Assembly (NCBI GenBank): GCA_024644405.1
Contig: JAHELC010000002.1
Location: 1 to 64,000 of the forward strand
Reading direction: 5' to 3'
Length of the DNA: 64,000 nucleotides
Source: Nitrospinaceae bacterium
Lineage (GTDB): Bacteria; Nitrospinota; Nitrospinia; Nitrospinales; Nitrospinaceae
A program made the translations under genes and the position numbers. The notes beneath the pieces are model-generated. The model saw only the letters and a program-made list of their open reading frames with translations. It made no database searches and had not been told where the DNA came from. Numbering within the stretch: the stretch's first letter is position 1; each line of letters begins with the position of its first letter. This document shows, piece by piece, positions 14,869-23,155 of this stretch.

Positions 14869-14936
14869 TGGCATAGGGACATCAATCCCCGACCGGCTGA
14901 TTATAAATCGGCATCTCAATTCATTGAGTTATGCCC
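14869..14936 (-). pseudogene. Degenerate tRNA-like sequence (UAU-type loop)
   Basis: Just upstream of the tRNA cluster the minus strand has GGCATA/TATGCC acceptor pairing, a CTCA/TGAG D stem and an anticodon arm GCCGA/TCAGC (one C-A mismatch) with loop TTTATAA, which would read UAU (Ile). The T arm is broken: loop TTGATG instead of TTCRANY and only four stem pairs. No CCA is encoded. It looks like a decaying tRNA gene or a very divergent one. Confidence 0.5.
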
Positions 14937-15167
14937 GCCCGCGAATAAAATGAAAACGGGTATCTTACGTTTTGTTTACGAATTGTGCAATAAAAAAGAG
15001 AAATAAAATCTTTTGGCAAGAAGCCCCCAACTTTCCGCTACAATTGGCAGGTTACAATTTATCATGAAATCCAAAGGAAGGACAAGTTTTTTTAAGGGTT
15101 TATCCGTTATTTCCTCACTCTGCCTGTTTTTTATTCAAAACTACCTAACTCGCCTCAATAAAAGAGG

Positions 15168-16427
15168 TTATTGATTTTTCCCTTTATTATCGGACTTCTG
15201 AAAAATAACCTCGCCAGAGACCATCGAAAAATCGACTTGCCGCCGGTTGTCATCAAACGGAAGATCCCACCAATCTTCCCCGGTATTACGGTATCGGAAG
15301 CCGATCAGGTCCGCCGGCTGGCCGGGTTCAAGTCCCAGTTTTTCAATATTTAAAGCCTGACTTCCCCCCACTGTGGCCAGCCAGAGAATCTCCGAACGGT
15401 GCAATTCGGGCAGCATTTTTTCCGATATCCGAATTTCATTTAAAAAATTCAGTGAATCGGTGCTGGCCAGCGAGTCGGTTCCAAGTCCCACGGCAATTCC
15501 CCGGTCCAGCAGTTCCTTCACCGGCATCCAGGTTTTGCGGCCAAACCAGCGGGTGCTTCCAGGACAAAATACGGCGTGGGCATTATTTTCAGCCAGACGG
15601 TCCAAATCAGAGTTCTCCAAATAATTCAAATGGATAGCCACGATATCCTGCAACACCCCCAACTGCTCCAGATACCGGACAGGACCTACGCCGGGAGGTT
15701 CCCAGGTGGAATCATAGGCTTCCCGTTGGTTGAGTAGTTCAAGAAAATCGCCCTCTCCCTGACTCAAAAACCGGGTTTCCTCTGCCACTTCCGCCACATG
15801 GCACGAAACCCGGCAACCCATTTTATCTGCCAGTTTTTTCAATTCCTTAAACAGTACCGGCGAAACGGAATAAGGCGCATGCGGCGCTACCGCCAGCTGA
15901 ATGGATGCATTGACTCCCCCCGGATGCTCCTGCAGAAGGGATGCCACCGACCGGGCTTTTTCTTCCGCCAGGGCCACCTGAAACCCGATAGTTTCTAGAA
16001 ACAGCACCTGGCGAAATGGCAGAGCTTGAAATTCCACCAGCAGTTCCGGATGAGAAAAATAATCGCCCAGGGCGGTGACTCCGGATTCGATCAGAGTCCG
16101 TGCTTCCCGGTGCAGAGCCGCCACCCGGTCGCGCCAGGAAAGAGCCGCGTTTTCAGCCACCACCGATTCAATCCAATCGGTGAATCGTTCCTGACGCACC
16201 ACCTTGCCGTGCAATCCCGACAGCGATAAATGACAGTGGGCGTTGACGAAACCGGGAAGGATCAGGCAGTCCGACCAATCGAGCGTAATGCCTAAGAATG
16301 ACTCAGAGATCCCGGAGCGCACCACCACAATGCGGCCCTGTTCCATGACAAGTTCACCGTTTTCATAATCTTCCCCGCTCATACTCACGAGCTTTTGAAA
16401 TAAAATGCGGGTCAATGATTCGGACAT
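15168..16427 (-). CDS. Amidohydrolase of the Atz/Trz (MtaD/aminofutalosine-deaminase-like) group
   Basis: Metal-dependent hydrolase or deaminase, 419 residues. Visible metal and catalytic positions: HxH in NAHCHLSLSG (His64, His66), APHAPYSV (His183), CHVAE (His210) and GTDSLAS (Asp318), all in a TIM-barrel amidohydrolase order with a C-terminal beta-sandwich piece (PGQPADLIGF). Members of this group deaminate S-adenosylhomocysteine, methylthioadenosine or aminofutalosine; which substrate applies cannot be read from the sequence. It is the last gene of the lpxK run, 23 bp after the solenoid gene. The 230 bp between it and the tRNA cluster hold nothing I can name beyond a weak minus-strand promoter-like pair, TTGCAC/TAAGAT. 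Confidence 0.85.
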   Translation of the reverse strand: MSESLTRILFQKLVSMSGEDYENGELVMEQGRIVVVRSGISESFLGITLDWSDCLILPGFVNAHCHLSLSGLHGKVVRQERFTDWIESVVAENAALSWRDRVAALHREARTLIESGVTALGDYFSHPELLVEFQALPFRQVLFLETIGFQVALAEEKARSVASLLQEHPGGVNASIQLAVAPHAPYSVSPVLFKELKKLADKMGCRVSCHVAEVAEETRFLSQGEGDFLELLNQREAYDSTWEPPGVGPVRYLEQLGVLQDIVAIHLNYLENSDLDRLAENNAHAVFCPGSTRWFGRKTWMPVKELLDRGIAVGLGTDSLASTDSLNFLNEIRISEKMLPELHRSEILWLATVGGSQALNIEKLGLEPGQPADLIGFRYRNTGEDWWDLPFDDNRRQVDFSMVSGEVIFQKSDNKGKNQ

Positions 16428-16450
16428 AAAATCAAATCAAGTTGGAAAGG

Positions 16451-18889
16451 TTAAGGCAGGTCGGCCTGGATGCCCCATTGAGTGCGGAGGTCCACTGAGT
16501 TATTGTGTCCTCCCAGCGAGTAGCGGTCTTCGCCGCCGCCGGTATCGCACAGGATTCCGAAACTATCGAGTTGGCGAAACTCTTCCGTATTTCCGTGGCC
16601 CTGCCCTTCATCGTGCAGATAATATTCATCTGTGCCGCCGTTATCGTTGAGCACACCGAAACCATTGGCGTTGCCCGCTCCCTGGGACAAGGTGCCCGCC
16701 ACATAGCGATCGTTGCCGCCGTTGTCCAAAAGAAAACCGACTGCCAGATCATGCCCGCACCCTTGCGACACTCCATAGCGGGCGAGGTAGTGATCGTCTC
16801 CTGCCGTATCGTGTAACAGGCCGGCGGCGAGATGTATCCCCGCTCCCTGCGAGTACCGACCCGCCGCATAGAAATCGTGTCCGCCGGTGTCATTCAAAAT
16901 TCCAAGGCTGTACCAGTAACCGGCGCCCTGGGAAAAGTAATCACCGAAGTAGGTGTCGTTGCCCCGGGCGTCGTCGAGAATCCCGATGCCTCCTGAAGCC
17001 CCGGCGAGGGTTCCCCAGGGGCGAAGGCCAAACCCGAAACCCTGCGACATGGAAAGGTAGACCTTACCGGGTTCACGGTGATCCTGATAAAACCCGCCCG
17101 CAAAAAACCGGTCGTTGCCTTCGCCTTCGAGGATCAACCCCATGCCGCGGACAAATCCGAATCCCTGGGAATAGATCGCGGCGGAATACTGATCGTTGCC
17201 GCCGGATTCGGCGATCAGGCCGATACCCAGAAACCCCGCGCCCTGGCAAAAGGAATGGCACCGATAAACATCATCACCGCCCAAGTCGATCAGCATCCCC
17301 ATGCCCAGAACCCCGGCGCCCTGCCCGAAACTTTTGGCAAGATACTGGTCGTCGCCCCCCAGGTCGATCAAAAAACCGCCGCCCAAAATACCCGTGCCCT
17401 GTGCATTATCTTCGCTTGCCAGATAAACATCGTTGCCGGAAAAATCAATCACCATGCTGAAGGGGTATCCCTCCCGGCTGGCCCCCGCGCCATTCCGATA
17501 ACGATCGTTGCCGCCCAGGTCGACGATCAGCAGGGCTTCCTGATCGTAATCATTGTCGCCCGTCCCTCCGACAATCATCAAACCGTGCCGGGTGGTCACA
17601 TGGATCACGTCGCCCACTTCTTCCAGAATCCAACCTTCACGTAAAAGAGAAAACCGGCTCAGGTTCTGTTGCCACTCGACAAGAGTCTCCAGATTGATTT
17701 CCTGCGCGACCTTTAATCCGGCAGTGAGTAGGAGATGCGCATCAATTTTCAAAACGGTGTTGAGAAATTCAGTCATGGAAAGCGGATTCTCCCGGGTTTC
17801 GTCCGCAATCCAGTCACGAGGTTGCAGACCTTCAACCATCAAATGACGGATTCCCCGGCTCAGAAGGTCCCTTTCTTCCAAGGTCAGCGGTTGCAACGCC
17901 TGGTCGCTTGCGGAACCTGCGTTTGACAGTGCTTCCAGAATTCGATCCAGCAGATTTGTCAAATCGGTAGATCTTTTTAAGGGCGATGGCTTGGCCGCCT
18001 TGAAATCCAACGCCTGCATTGCGGAGTGGATGATGCCCCCGGTATTCAACCGGCCTCCAATAAAATTCCGGCGCAGGGTGGCGGTCAAATCCTGAGAAAC
18101 CCTCGGCAAATCCAACGGCTGATTGAGAATGGCATTCACTCGCTGCAGACGAAACGGGCTATAGGTTTTTCCTTTGACGGCGGTGGTGACCGCTTGCCGG
18201 GTGCGCTCGCGAATTTCCTCAACAACGGCGGAATAATCTTCCAACCGCTGGTGCTGACGCAGAACGCGATGCAAAAGAGATTCCTCGGTCGACCGGGCAG
18301 AGTCCTGCAATCGAGGCGGTTGCATCAACTCCGGAACGACCGGTTTGGGAAAAAGTTCCACCGGCAATTCCATCTCCTGGGAACCGCGTTTGATTTTCAA
18401 TACCAGAATATTTCCGGCACCCGCGTCCTGCACCCTGCGGTTGAAATTCATCATCAGTGAATTTTCGGCACCGATGGACAACTGCTGGCCATCGGTCGCC
18501 AGAATCGTATCGCCCGGCTGCAACCCGGCTCGATCCGCGGAGGAATCGGGGAAGACTCCCATGATTTGGAGGGTGGGGGAAAGATCATCGGCGCCATCCA
18601 AAAACAGGGGCGCCCCTTCCTGCATGGTGATGCCCAGCCATCCTTTTGGGGACCGCGGCGGGCGGACAGGCGCCTCCACCTCTTCCATCACATCCGGCGG
18701 CATAACGAACAATCGTTGAATCAGAGAAGGGTCCGCAACCCTTTCCTCACCCAAACCCCGGGTCGGCTTCTGCCAATACACGGAAGCATCCTCCGGTTCC
18801 GCCCGCAATGGAGAAGCTCCGGCAACAATCACCCATAAAATTACAACCGCTCCCCACCGGTATGATCGTTCAAGTCGATTGCGTCGCAT
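16451..18889 (-). CDS. Exported PDZ protein with twelve C-terminal solenoid-like repeats
   Basis: No named family recognised; 812 residues from the ATG. N-terminal signal-anchor sequence (to about residue 30), a PDZ-like domain around residues 85-180 (GWLGITMQ...SSADRAGLQPGDTIL), a helical middle part (about 195-430), then twelve repeats at about 453-792 (16514-17533). Each repeat of about 26-30 residues carries a GGxDxY unit followed by SQGAG or a variant and a G-x-G-(I/L)-L-x-D strand. This periodicity suggests a beta-solenoid, possibly with Asp-bound metal as in RTX repeats, but it is not the RTX nonapeptide. A GTG at 18904, overlapping the upstream stop, is an alternative start. Likely periplasmic or surface located; its operon includes lpxK. 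Confidence 0.8.
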   Translation of the reverse strand: MRRNRLERSYRWGAVVILWVIVAGASPLRAEPEDASVYWQKPTRGLGEERVADPSLIQRLFVMPPDVMEEVEAPVRPPRSPKGWLGITMQEGAPLFLDGADDLSPTLQIMGVFPDSSADRAGLQPGDTILATDGQQLSIGAENSLMMNFNRRVQDAGAGNILVLKIKRGSQEMELPVELFPKPVVPELMQPPRLQDSARSTEESLLHRVLRQHQRLEDYSAVVEEIRERTRQAVTTAVKGKTYSPFRLQRVNAILNQPLDLPRVSQDLTATLRRNFIGGRLNTGGIIHSAMQALDFKAAKPSPLKRSTDLTNLLDRILEALSNAGSASDQALQPLTLEERDLLSRGIRHLMVEGLQPRDWIADETRENPLSMTEFLNTVLKIDAHLLLTAGLKVAQEINLETLVEWQQNLSRFSLLREGWILEEVGDVIHVTTRHGLMIVGGTGDNDYDQEALLIVDLGGNDRYRNGAGASREGYPFSMVIDFSGNDVYLASEDNAQGTGILGGGFLIDLGGDDQYLAKSFGQGAGVLGMGMLIDLGGDDVYRCHSFCQGAGFLGIGLIAESGGNDQYSAAIYSQGFGFVRGMGLILEGEGNDRFFAGGFYQDHREPGKVYLSMSQGFGFGLRPWGTLAGASGGIGILDDARGNDTYFGDYFSQGAGYWYSLGILNDTGGHDFYAAGRYSQGAGIHLAAGLLHDTAGDDHYLARYGVSQGCGHDLAVGFLLDNGGNDRYVAGTLSQGAGNANGFGVLNDNGGTDEYYLHDEGQGHGNTEEFRQLDSFGILCDTGGGEDRYSLGGHNNSVDLRTQWGIQADLP

Positions 18890-18894
18890 GAATG

Positions 18895-19368
18895 CTAGAA
18901 CCACGTTTGTTGACGATAAGTTTGATACGAGTCACCGAATTTGTGCATAAGAGCTTTTTCTTCGAGACGCGAGCGAATGATATTTAAGGGCAAAACCACC
19001 ACGAAAAAATAAGTCATGCCCACCGTCGAACCCACTGCCAGGAACAGGCCGAATAACGTCATGTCGATTCCCAGGTACACCGGATGCCGTAGGTAACGGT
19101 ACACGCCCTGCGTCACCAGCCGTTCTCCCCCCGGGAGAACCGCCAACGATTTCCCCAGATGGACCATTGCCACAATCCACAAGGCGATACCGGACAACCC
19201 AACCGTCAGCCCCACGTACACCAAAGGGCGAATACCGAAACCGAAATGTTTGGGCGAGAACCAGGCGACGACCAACGCCAGCAAATACAATGACGGCACC
19301 AGTACCGTTACGAGGGCCGCTTTGGCCGGTGATAGCGATTCCCAATATTCAAGCTTGGTTTTCTTCAT
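18895..19368 (-). CDS. Isoprenylcysteine carboxyl methyltransferase (ICMT/PEMT)-family membrane protein
   Basis: Integral membrane methyltransferase-like protein of 157 residues with about four hydrophobic spans. The family signature RHPVYLGI is visible near residue 95 (YRYLRHPVYLG), followed by the C-terminal EEKALMHKFGDSYQTYRQQ segment typical of SAM-binding ICMT/PEMT relatives. Bacterial members methylate unknown lipids or lipid-linked groups. ATG at 19368 overlaps the lpxK stop by 4 bp, so translation is probably coupled; the next gene follows within a few bases. Confidence 0.85.
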   Translation of the reverse strand: MKKTKLEYWESLSPAKAALVTVLVPSLYLLALVVAWFSPKHFGFGIRPLVYVGLTVGLSGIALWIVAMVHLGKSLAVLPGGERLVTQGVYRYLRHPVYLGIDMTLFGLFLAVGSTVGMTYFFVVVLPLNIIRSRLEEKALMHKFGDSYQTYRQQTWF

Positions 19369-20444
19369 CTTTGTAGTGATAACAGGTGATCCCAGTCGGC
19401 CTGCCCCTCCATAATTTCCAGAGCGACCCGCACGGCGTACACCGGCAGGTCAAACGCATGGCCCTTCAGTTTAACCGCATCCTTTTCAGTCGTGACGATC
19501 ATTTTTGCCGCCGCCTGTTGCGCCCGGTTTTCTATCGCTTTTAAATCGTCGGCTGAATAATCGTGATGGTCCGGAAAAGTATTCTGTTTCGCAATGTGTA
19601 CCGGTACCTGTTCCAGAGATTGAAAGAAATCGCTGGGGTGGGCGATGCCACAAAACGCCGCGACCGGTTGGTGTTGGATGGTTTCAATCCCGGATTCCAC
19701 TCCCGAACTCAATGCAATCACCGACTGCACCCGCAACCCGGTTTGTATCACCGGCACCTGTTTGCGGTTAAATCCGTCGATTCGGTCGGTGGGATCGTTC
19801 CCGCGGCACCGGGTCAGGCAAATCAGGTCCGCACGGTCCATCGCTGTCAGGGGTTCCCGCAACTCGCCCGCCGGGAATACGACGCCATTCCCGAAAGGAC
19901 GGGTCGCATCACATAACAGAATGTTGAGGTCGCGATGCAGGGGCAGATGCTGATACCCGTCGTCCAGAATCAGGACATCGGCCCCCAACTGTTCGATGGC
20001 GTACTTTCCTGTTTCGTAACGGCTGCGCCCGGTCAGCACCGGAATATCTTTCAGCCGCCGGGCCATCATCACCGGTTCGTCCCCTGCCTGTTCGGGTAAG
20101 AGCAGGGTTTGTTGACCGTCGTTCACCACGTTGACGGATTTCCGGGATCGGCCACCGTAACCGCGACTCAGGATGGCCGGTTTGAAGCCCTGGCGGCGCA
20201 GGGTATCGGCCACCCTCATCACCGTTGGCGTTTTACCGGTTCCCCCAAGCGTCAGATTGCCGATACTGATCACCCGGCAGTTCAGGCGACGCGTCCGAAA
20301 AATTTTTCGGCGATACAACCCGGCGCGCACCCGCTGGCCCAACGCGTAAAAAACAGAAACCAGACGCAACAATCCGTACACCGGCGCCAGAAGCAAAGGG
20401 CGCTTGGGAGATATGACCTCATGGAAAAAGGATTCGAGGCTCAT
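19365..20444 (-). CDS. lpxK: Tetraacyldisaccharide 4'-kinase
   Basis: LpxK phosphorylates the 4' position of the lipid A disaccharide precursor at the inner membrane. The product (359 residues) has an N-terminal hydrophobic helix and the P-loop ISIGNLTLGGTGKTPTV near residues 59-75, and the DDGYQHLPLHRD segment with the catalytic-type DDG. I prefer ATG at 20444; a start 90 bp further upstream would run into the divergent Kdo-transferase gene. Divergent from waaA with 64 bp between start codons. Confidence 0.95.
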   Translation of the reverse strand: MSLESFFHEVISPKRPLLLAPVYGLLRLVSVFYALGQRVRAGLYRRKIFRTRRLNCRVISIGNLTLGGTGKTPTVMRVADTLRRQGFKPAILSRGYGGRSRKSVNVVNDGQQTLLLPEQAGDEPVMMARRLKDIPVLTGRSRYETGKYAIEQLGADVLILDDGYQHLPLHRDLNILLCDATRPFGNGVVFPAGELREPLTAMDRADLICLTRCRGNDPTDRIDGFNRKQVPVIQTGLRVQSVIALSSGVESGIETIQHQPVAAFCGIAHPSDFFQSLEQVPVHIAKQNTFPDHHDYSADDLKAIENRAQQAAAKMIVTTEKDAVKLKGHAFDLPVYAVRVALEIMEGQADWDHLLSLQR

Positions 20445-20508
20445 GGAATGTTTCCGTAGTCCTTTCTCTCCATGCAGATCATCCGTGTCTGGTTTATAAT
20501 CATTAACA

Positions 20509-21777
20509 ATGAAGTTCGCATACAATATTATCATAGCCGCCGCCCTCCTACTGACTTCTCCCTATTGGATCATCCGCATGGGGTTGGATCCGTCGTTCCG
20601 TAACGAGATCATTCAACGGATGCGGCAATGGAAATCCGTACCCCGGCAAACCGGATGCCTGTGGGTCCACGCGTCATCGGTGGGCGAAGTGCGCGTGGCG
20701 GAATTGCTGGTCCGGGCCTTACAAAAGCGATATCCCGACCGCACAGTCGTTTTATCCACCTACACGCAAACAGGATTTGATCTGGCAAAAGAGGCTTTGC
20801 AGTGCCCCGTGTTCCGGCTTCCGTTGGATCTGCCCTTTTTAATCCTTCCCCTGCTGAAGCGGCTCGATCCTGCAATCCTGATTTTAATCGAAGCCGAATA
20901 CTGGCCCAACCTGCTCCACTCCTGTTTACGGGGAAAAATCCCCGTTCTGCTGGCCAACGGACGCCTGTCCGCCAAATCCTTTGCGCGGTATCAAAAGCTG
21001 AAGCCCTGGTTTCTGTGGCTCACCGAGCCCATTTCCACATTTTCCATGCGCTCCCAGGCGGAAGCGGACCGGCTCCTTCAATTGGGCATCGATCCGGACC
21101 GGATCCAGGTCACGGGCAACATAAAATTCGACGGCCTCGCCACGAATGCAACCCGACCTCCTAAATCAGCACAAATAGGCGAAATTACAGTCGTTTTTGG
21201 TTCCACCCGGCCAGGCGAAGAACAGGCCGTGGCAAAAGCTGTTTCTCAATTAAGCCAAAACCCTTTAAACTGTAAATTCATCATCGCCCCCCGTCATCCC
21301 CAGCGATGCCGCGAGGTGGAGAGCATTTTAAGGGACGCGGGTTTATCTTTCACGCTCCATTCAGAGCGGAAGGATTCCACAGAAGGCTGGACGGGGTCGG
21401 TTTTGCTGGTGGATACTTTGGGGGTGTTGAACGATTACTACCGCCAGGGGCATGTGGCTTTTGTGGGTGGAGGATTCGACCCCAGACACGGGGGACACAA
21501 TATTCTCGAACCCGCGCTATTGGGGCTGCCGGTGATCTACGGCAAACACATGGGCAACTTCGAGGAAGAAGCCCGGTTGCTGGCCGAATCTGGTGGCGGC
21601 ATACCAATTGACCGTCCGGAAGACTTGACTCCGGTACTGGAAAAATTACTGAGTGACCCGGAAGAGATACAGAAACGGGGCACTCGGGCCGCCGAAGTGG
21701 TCCAGCGGCAAAAGGGAGCGGTTGACCGTACCCTGAACTTGATTCAATCACTGATTGCAAAAGGAAACCCAACTTGA
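20509..21777 (+). CDS. waaA: Kdo transferase (3-deoxy-D-manno-octulosonic acid transferase), GT30
   Basis: Membrane-associated enzyme that adds Kdo from CMP-Kdo to lipid A precursor. The 422-residue product has an N-terminal hydrophobic anchor, the catalytic Glu60 in HASSVGEVRVAE, and the C-terminal donor-site features FVGGGFDPRHGGHNILEPA (about 318-336). Divergent from lpxK; the next gene is a paralogue that overlaps its stop, so both are probably made together. Confidence 0.95.
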   Translation: MKFAYNIIIAAALLLTSPYWIIRMGLDPSFRNEIIQRMRQWKSVPRQTGCLWVHASSVGEVRVAELLVRALQKRYPDRTVVLSTYTQTGFDLAKEALQCPVFRLPLDLPFLILPLLKRLDPAILILIEAEYWPNLLHSCLRGKIPVLLANGRLSAKSFARYQKLKPWFLWLTEPISTFSMRSQAEADRLLQLGIDPDRIQVTGNIKFDGLATNATRPPKSAQIGEITVVFGSTRPGEEQAVAKAVSQLSQNPLNCKFIIAPRHPQRCREVESILRDAGLSFTLHSERKDSTEGWTGSVLLVDTLGVLNDYYRQGHVAFVGGGFDPRHGGHNILEPALLGLPVIYGKHMGNFEEEARLLAESGGGIPIDRPEDLTPVLEKLLSDPEEIQKRGTRAAEVVQRQKGAVDRTLNLIQSLIAKGNPT

Positions 21778-23141
21778 ACATGAACTCCCCAGCAAACCAA
21801 CCGGGAAACACCAGGAGAACCGGAGCTCCTGATCATACCAAGGGAGGCAAGGCCGGAAAAAAAATCACGTCCCTGAAAATTGTCTCCAAAATCGCTTCGC
21901 TGGTGATCATGCCGGCCTTCACGCTGTACTCCCTGTTCACCGGGAAAAAACGGCGAGGCCTCAAAGATCATTTCGGTTGGGTGCCGGTAACCGAGAAAAA
22001 ACCCGGGCAGAAATTGGTCTGGGTGCATGCCCTGTCGCTGGGAGAAGTCAACGGCGCCGCTCCGGTACTTAAAATCATCCGTGAAAAGCGGCCCAACATT
22101 GCCATCGTGGTCTCGGTCACCACAGACGCCGGCTATGATGCCGCCCACCGGATGCTCCCGTTCGTGGACCACATCTTTTTTCATCCCCTGGACTGCTGGC
22201 CGTTCATCAACCGGGCGCTGGACCGGATCAAACCGGATTTATACGTTCTCACCGATACCGGCTTCTGGCCCAGCATGCTGATGAGTTTGAAAGAGCGGCG
22301 CATTCCGCCCATGGTGTTCAACGGAAGAATTTCGGAAAAATCGCAGGCCCGCTACAAGCAGATTGCGACCATGGTCAAACCTCTGCTCCAATCGTTTGCG
22401 GTGATCTGCATGCAGAGCGAACGCGGACGCACCACCATTCAGGATTTGGGGGCGCCCTCCCAGCGCGTACGCATTGTCGGAGACACCAAATTCGACGCCT
22501 TGCAAATCGTTCCGGACTCCGAGCGGGTTCGCCTCCGCGAACGGTTCAGGTTTCCGCACGATGGGCAGGTATTGGTGGCGGGCAGTACCCATGAGGGCGA
22601 GGAAAAGGTTTGCGTCGAAGCGTATCTGAAACTGCGCCGGAAATACTCAAAACTCTCCATGGTCCTCGCTCCCCGGAGATTGGAACGCGTGGCGGAAATC
22701 GTCAAGTATCTTGTTAAAGAAAACGTTAAATTCGTGCTCCGGTCACAAATTGATCCCCGCTCCAAACCGGAAGCCAATATCGTCGTGCTCGATTCACTGG
22801 GTGAATTGTCAAAAGTGTATGCCCTCGCGGATGTCGCGTTTGTCGGCAGGAGTCTGAAGGCGCCGGGCGGCGGCCACAACCTGCTGGAGCCGGTGGCCCA
22901 GGGCAAGCCGGTCCTGCACGGACCTTATATTGAAAACAACCAGAAAATCGCAGGCGAGCTGAAAGCGCAAGGCCTGGCTTTTACGGTCGCGGATGATCAA
23001 ACCATGTTTTCGACGGTCAGAAGATTGTTAATACATGCGGATGAACTGCCCCGGCTTCGGCAAAAAGCCAACGCCTATGTTCAGAGCAAAAGAGGGTCCG
23101 CCCTCGAGATCGCCAAATATATTGTGGCGATCTTAAAATAA
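21774..23141 (+). CDS. Second Kdo-transferase-like GT30 protein
   Basis: Paralogue of the preceding waaA, 455 residues. It keeps the catalytic Glu (Glu91 in HALSLGEVNGAAP), the GDTKFDALQ segment and the donor-site FVGRSLKAPGGGHNLLEP segment, but differs strongly elsewhere and has a Lys-rich extension of about 30 residues before the membrane anchor. The TTG at 21774 has AAAGGA 8 bases upstream and overlaps the previous stop; ATG at 21780 is the alternative. It may add a second Kdo or a related sugar, or act on another acceptor. Convergent with the symporter gene, only 14 bp apart. Confidence 0.85.
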   Translation: MNMNSPANQPGNTRRTGAPDHTKGGKAGKKITSLKIVSKIASLVIMPAFTLYSLFTGKKRRGLKDHFGWVPVTEKKPGQKLVWVHALSLGEVNGAAPVLKIIREKRPNIAIVVSVTTDAGYDAAHRMLPFVDHIFFHPLDCWPFINRALDRIKPDLYVLTDTGFWPSMLMSLKERRIPPMVFNGRISEKSQARYKQIATMVKPLLQSFAVICMQSERGRTTIQDLGAPSQRVRIVGDTKFDALQIVPDSERVRLRERFRFPHDGQVLVAGSTHEGEEKVCVEAYLKLRRKYSKLSMVLAPRRLERVAEIVKYLVKENVKFVLRSQIDPRSKPEANIVVLDSLGELSKVYALADVAFVGRSLKAPGGGHNLLEPVAQGKPVLHGPYIENNQKIAGELKAQGLAFTVADDQTMFSTVRRLLIHADELPRLRQKANAYVQSKRGSALEIAKYIVAILK

Positions 23142-23155
23142 ACATCCCTTCCTAT

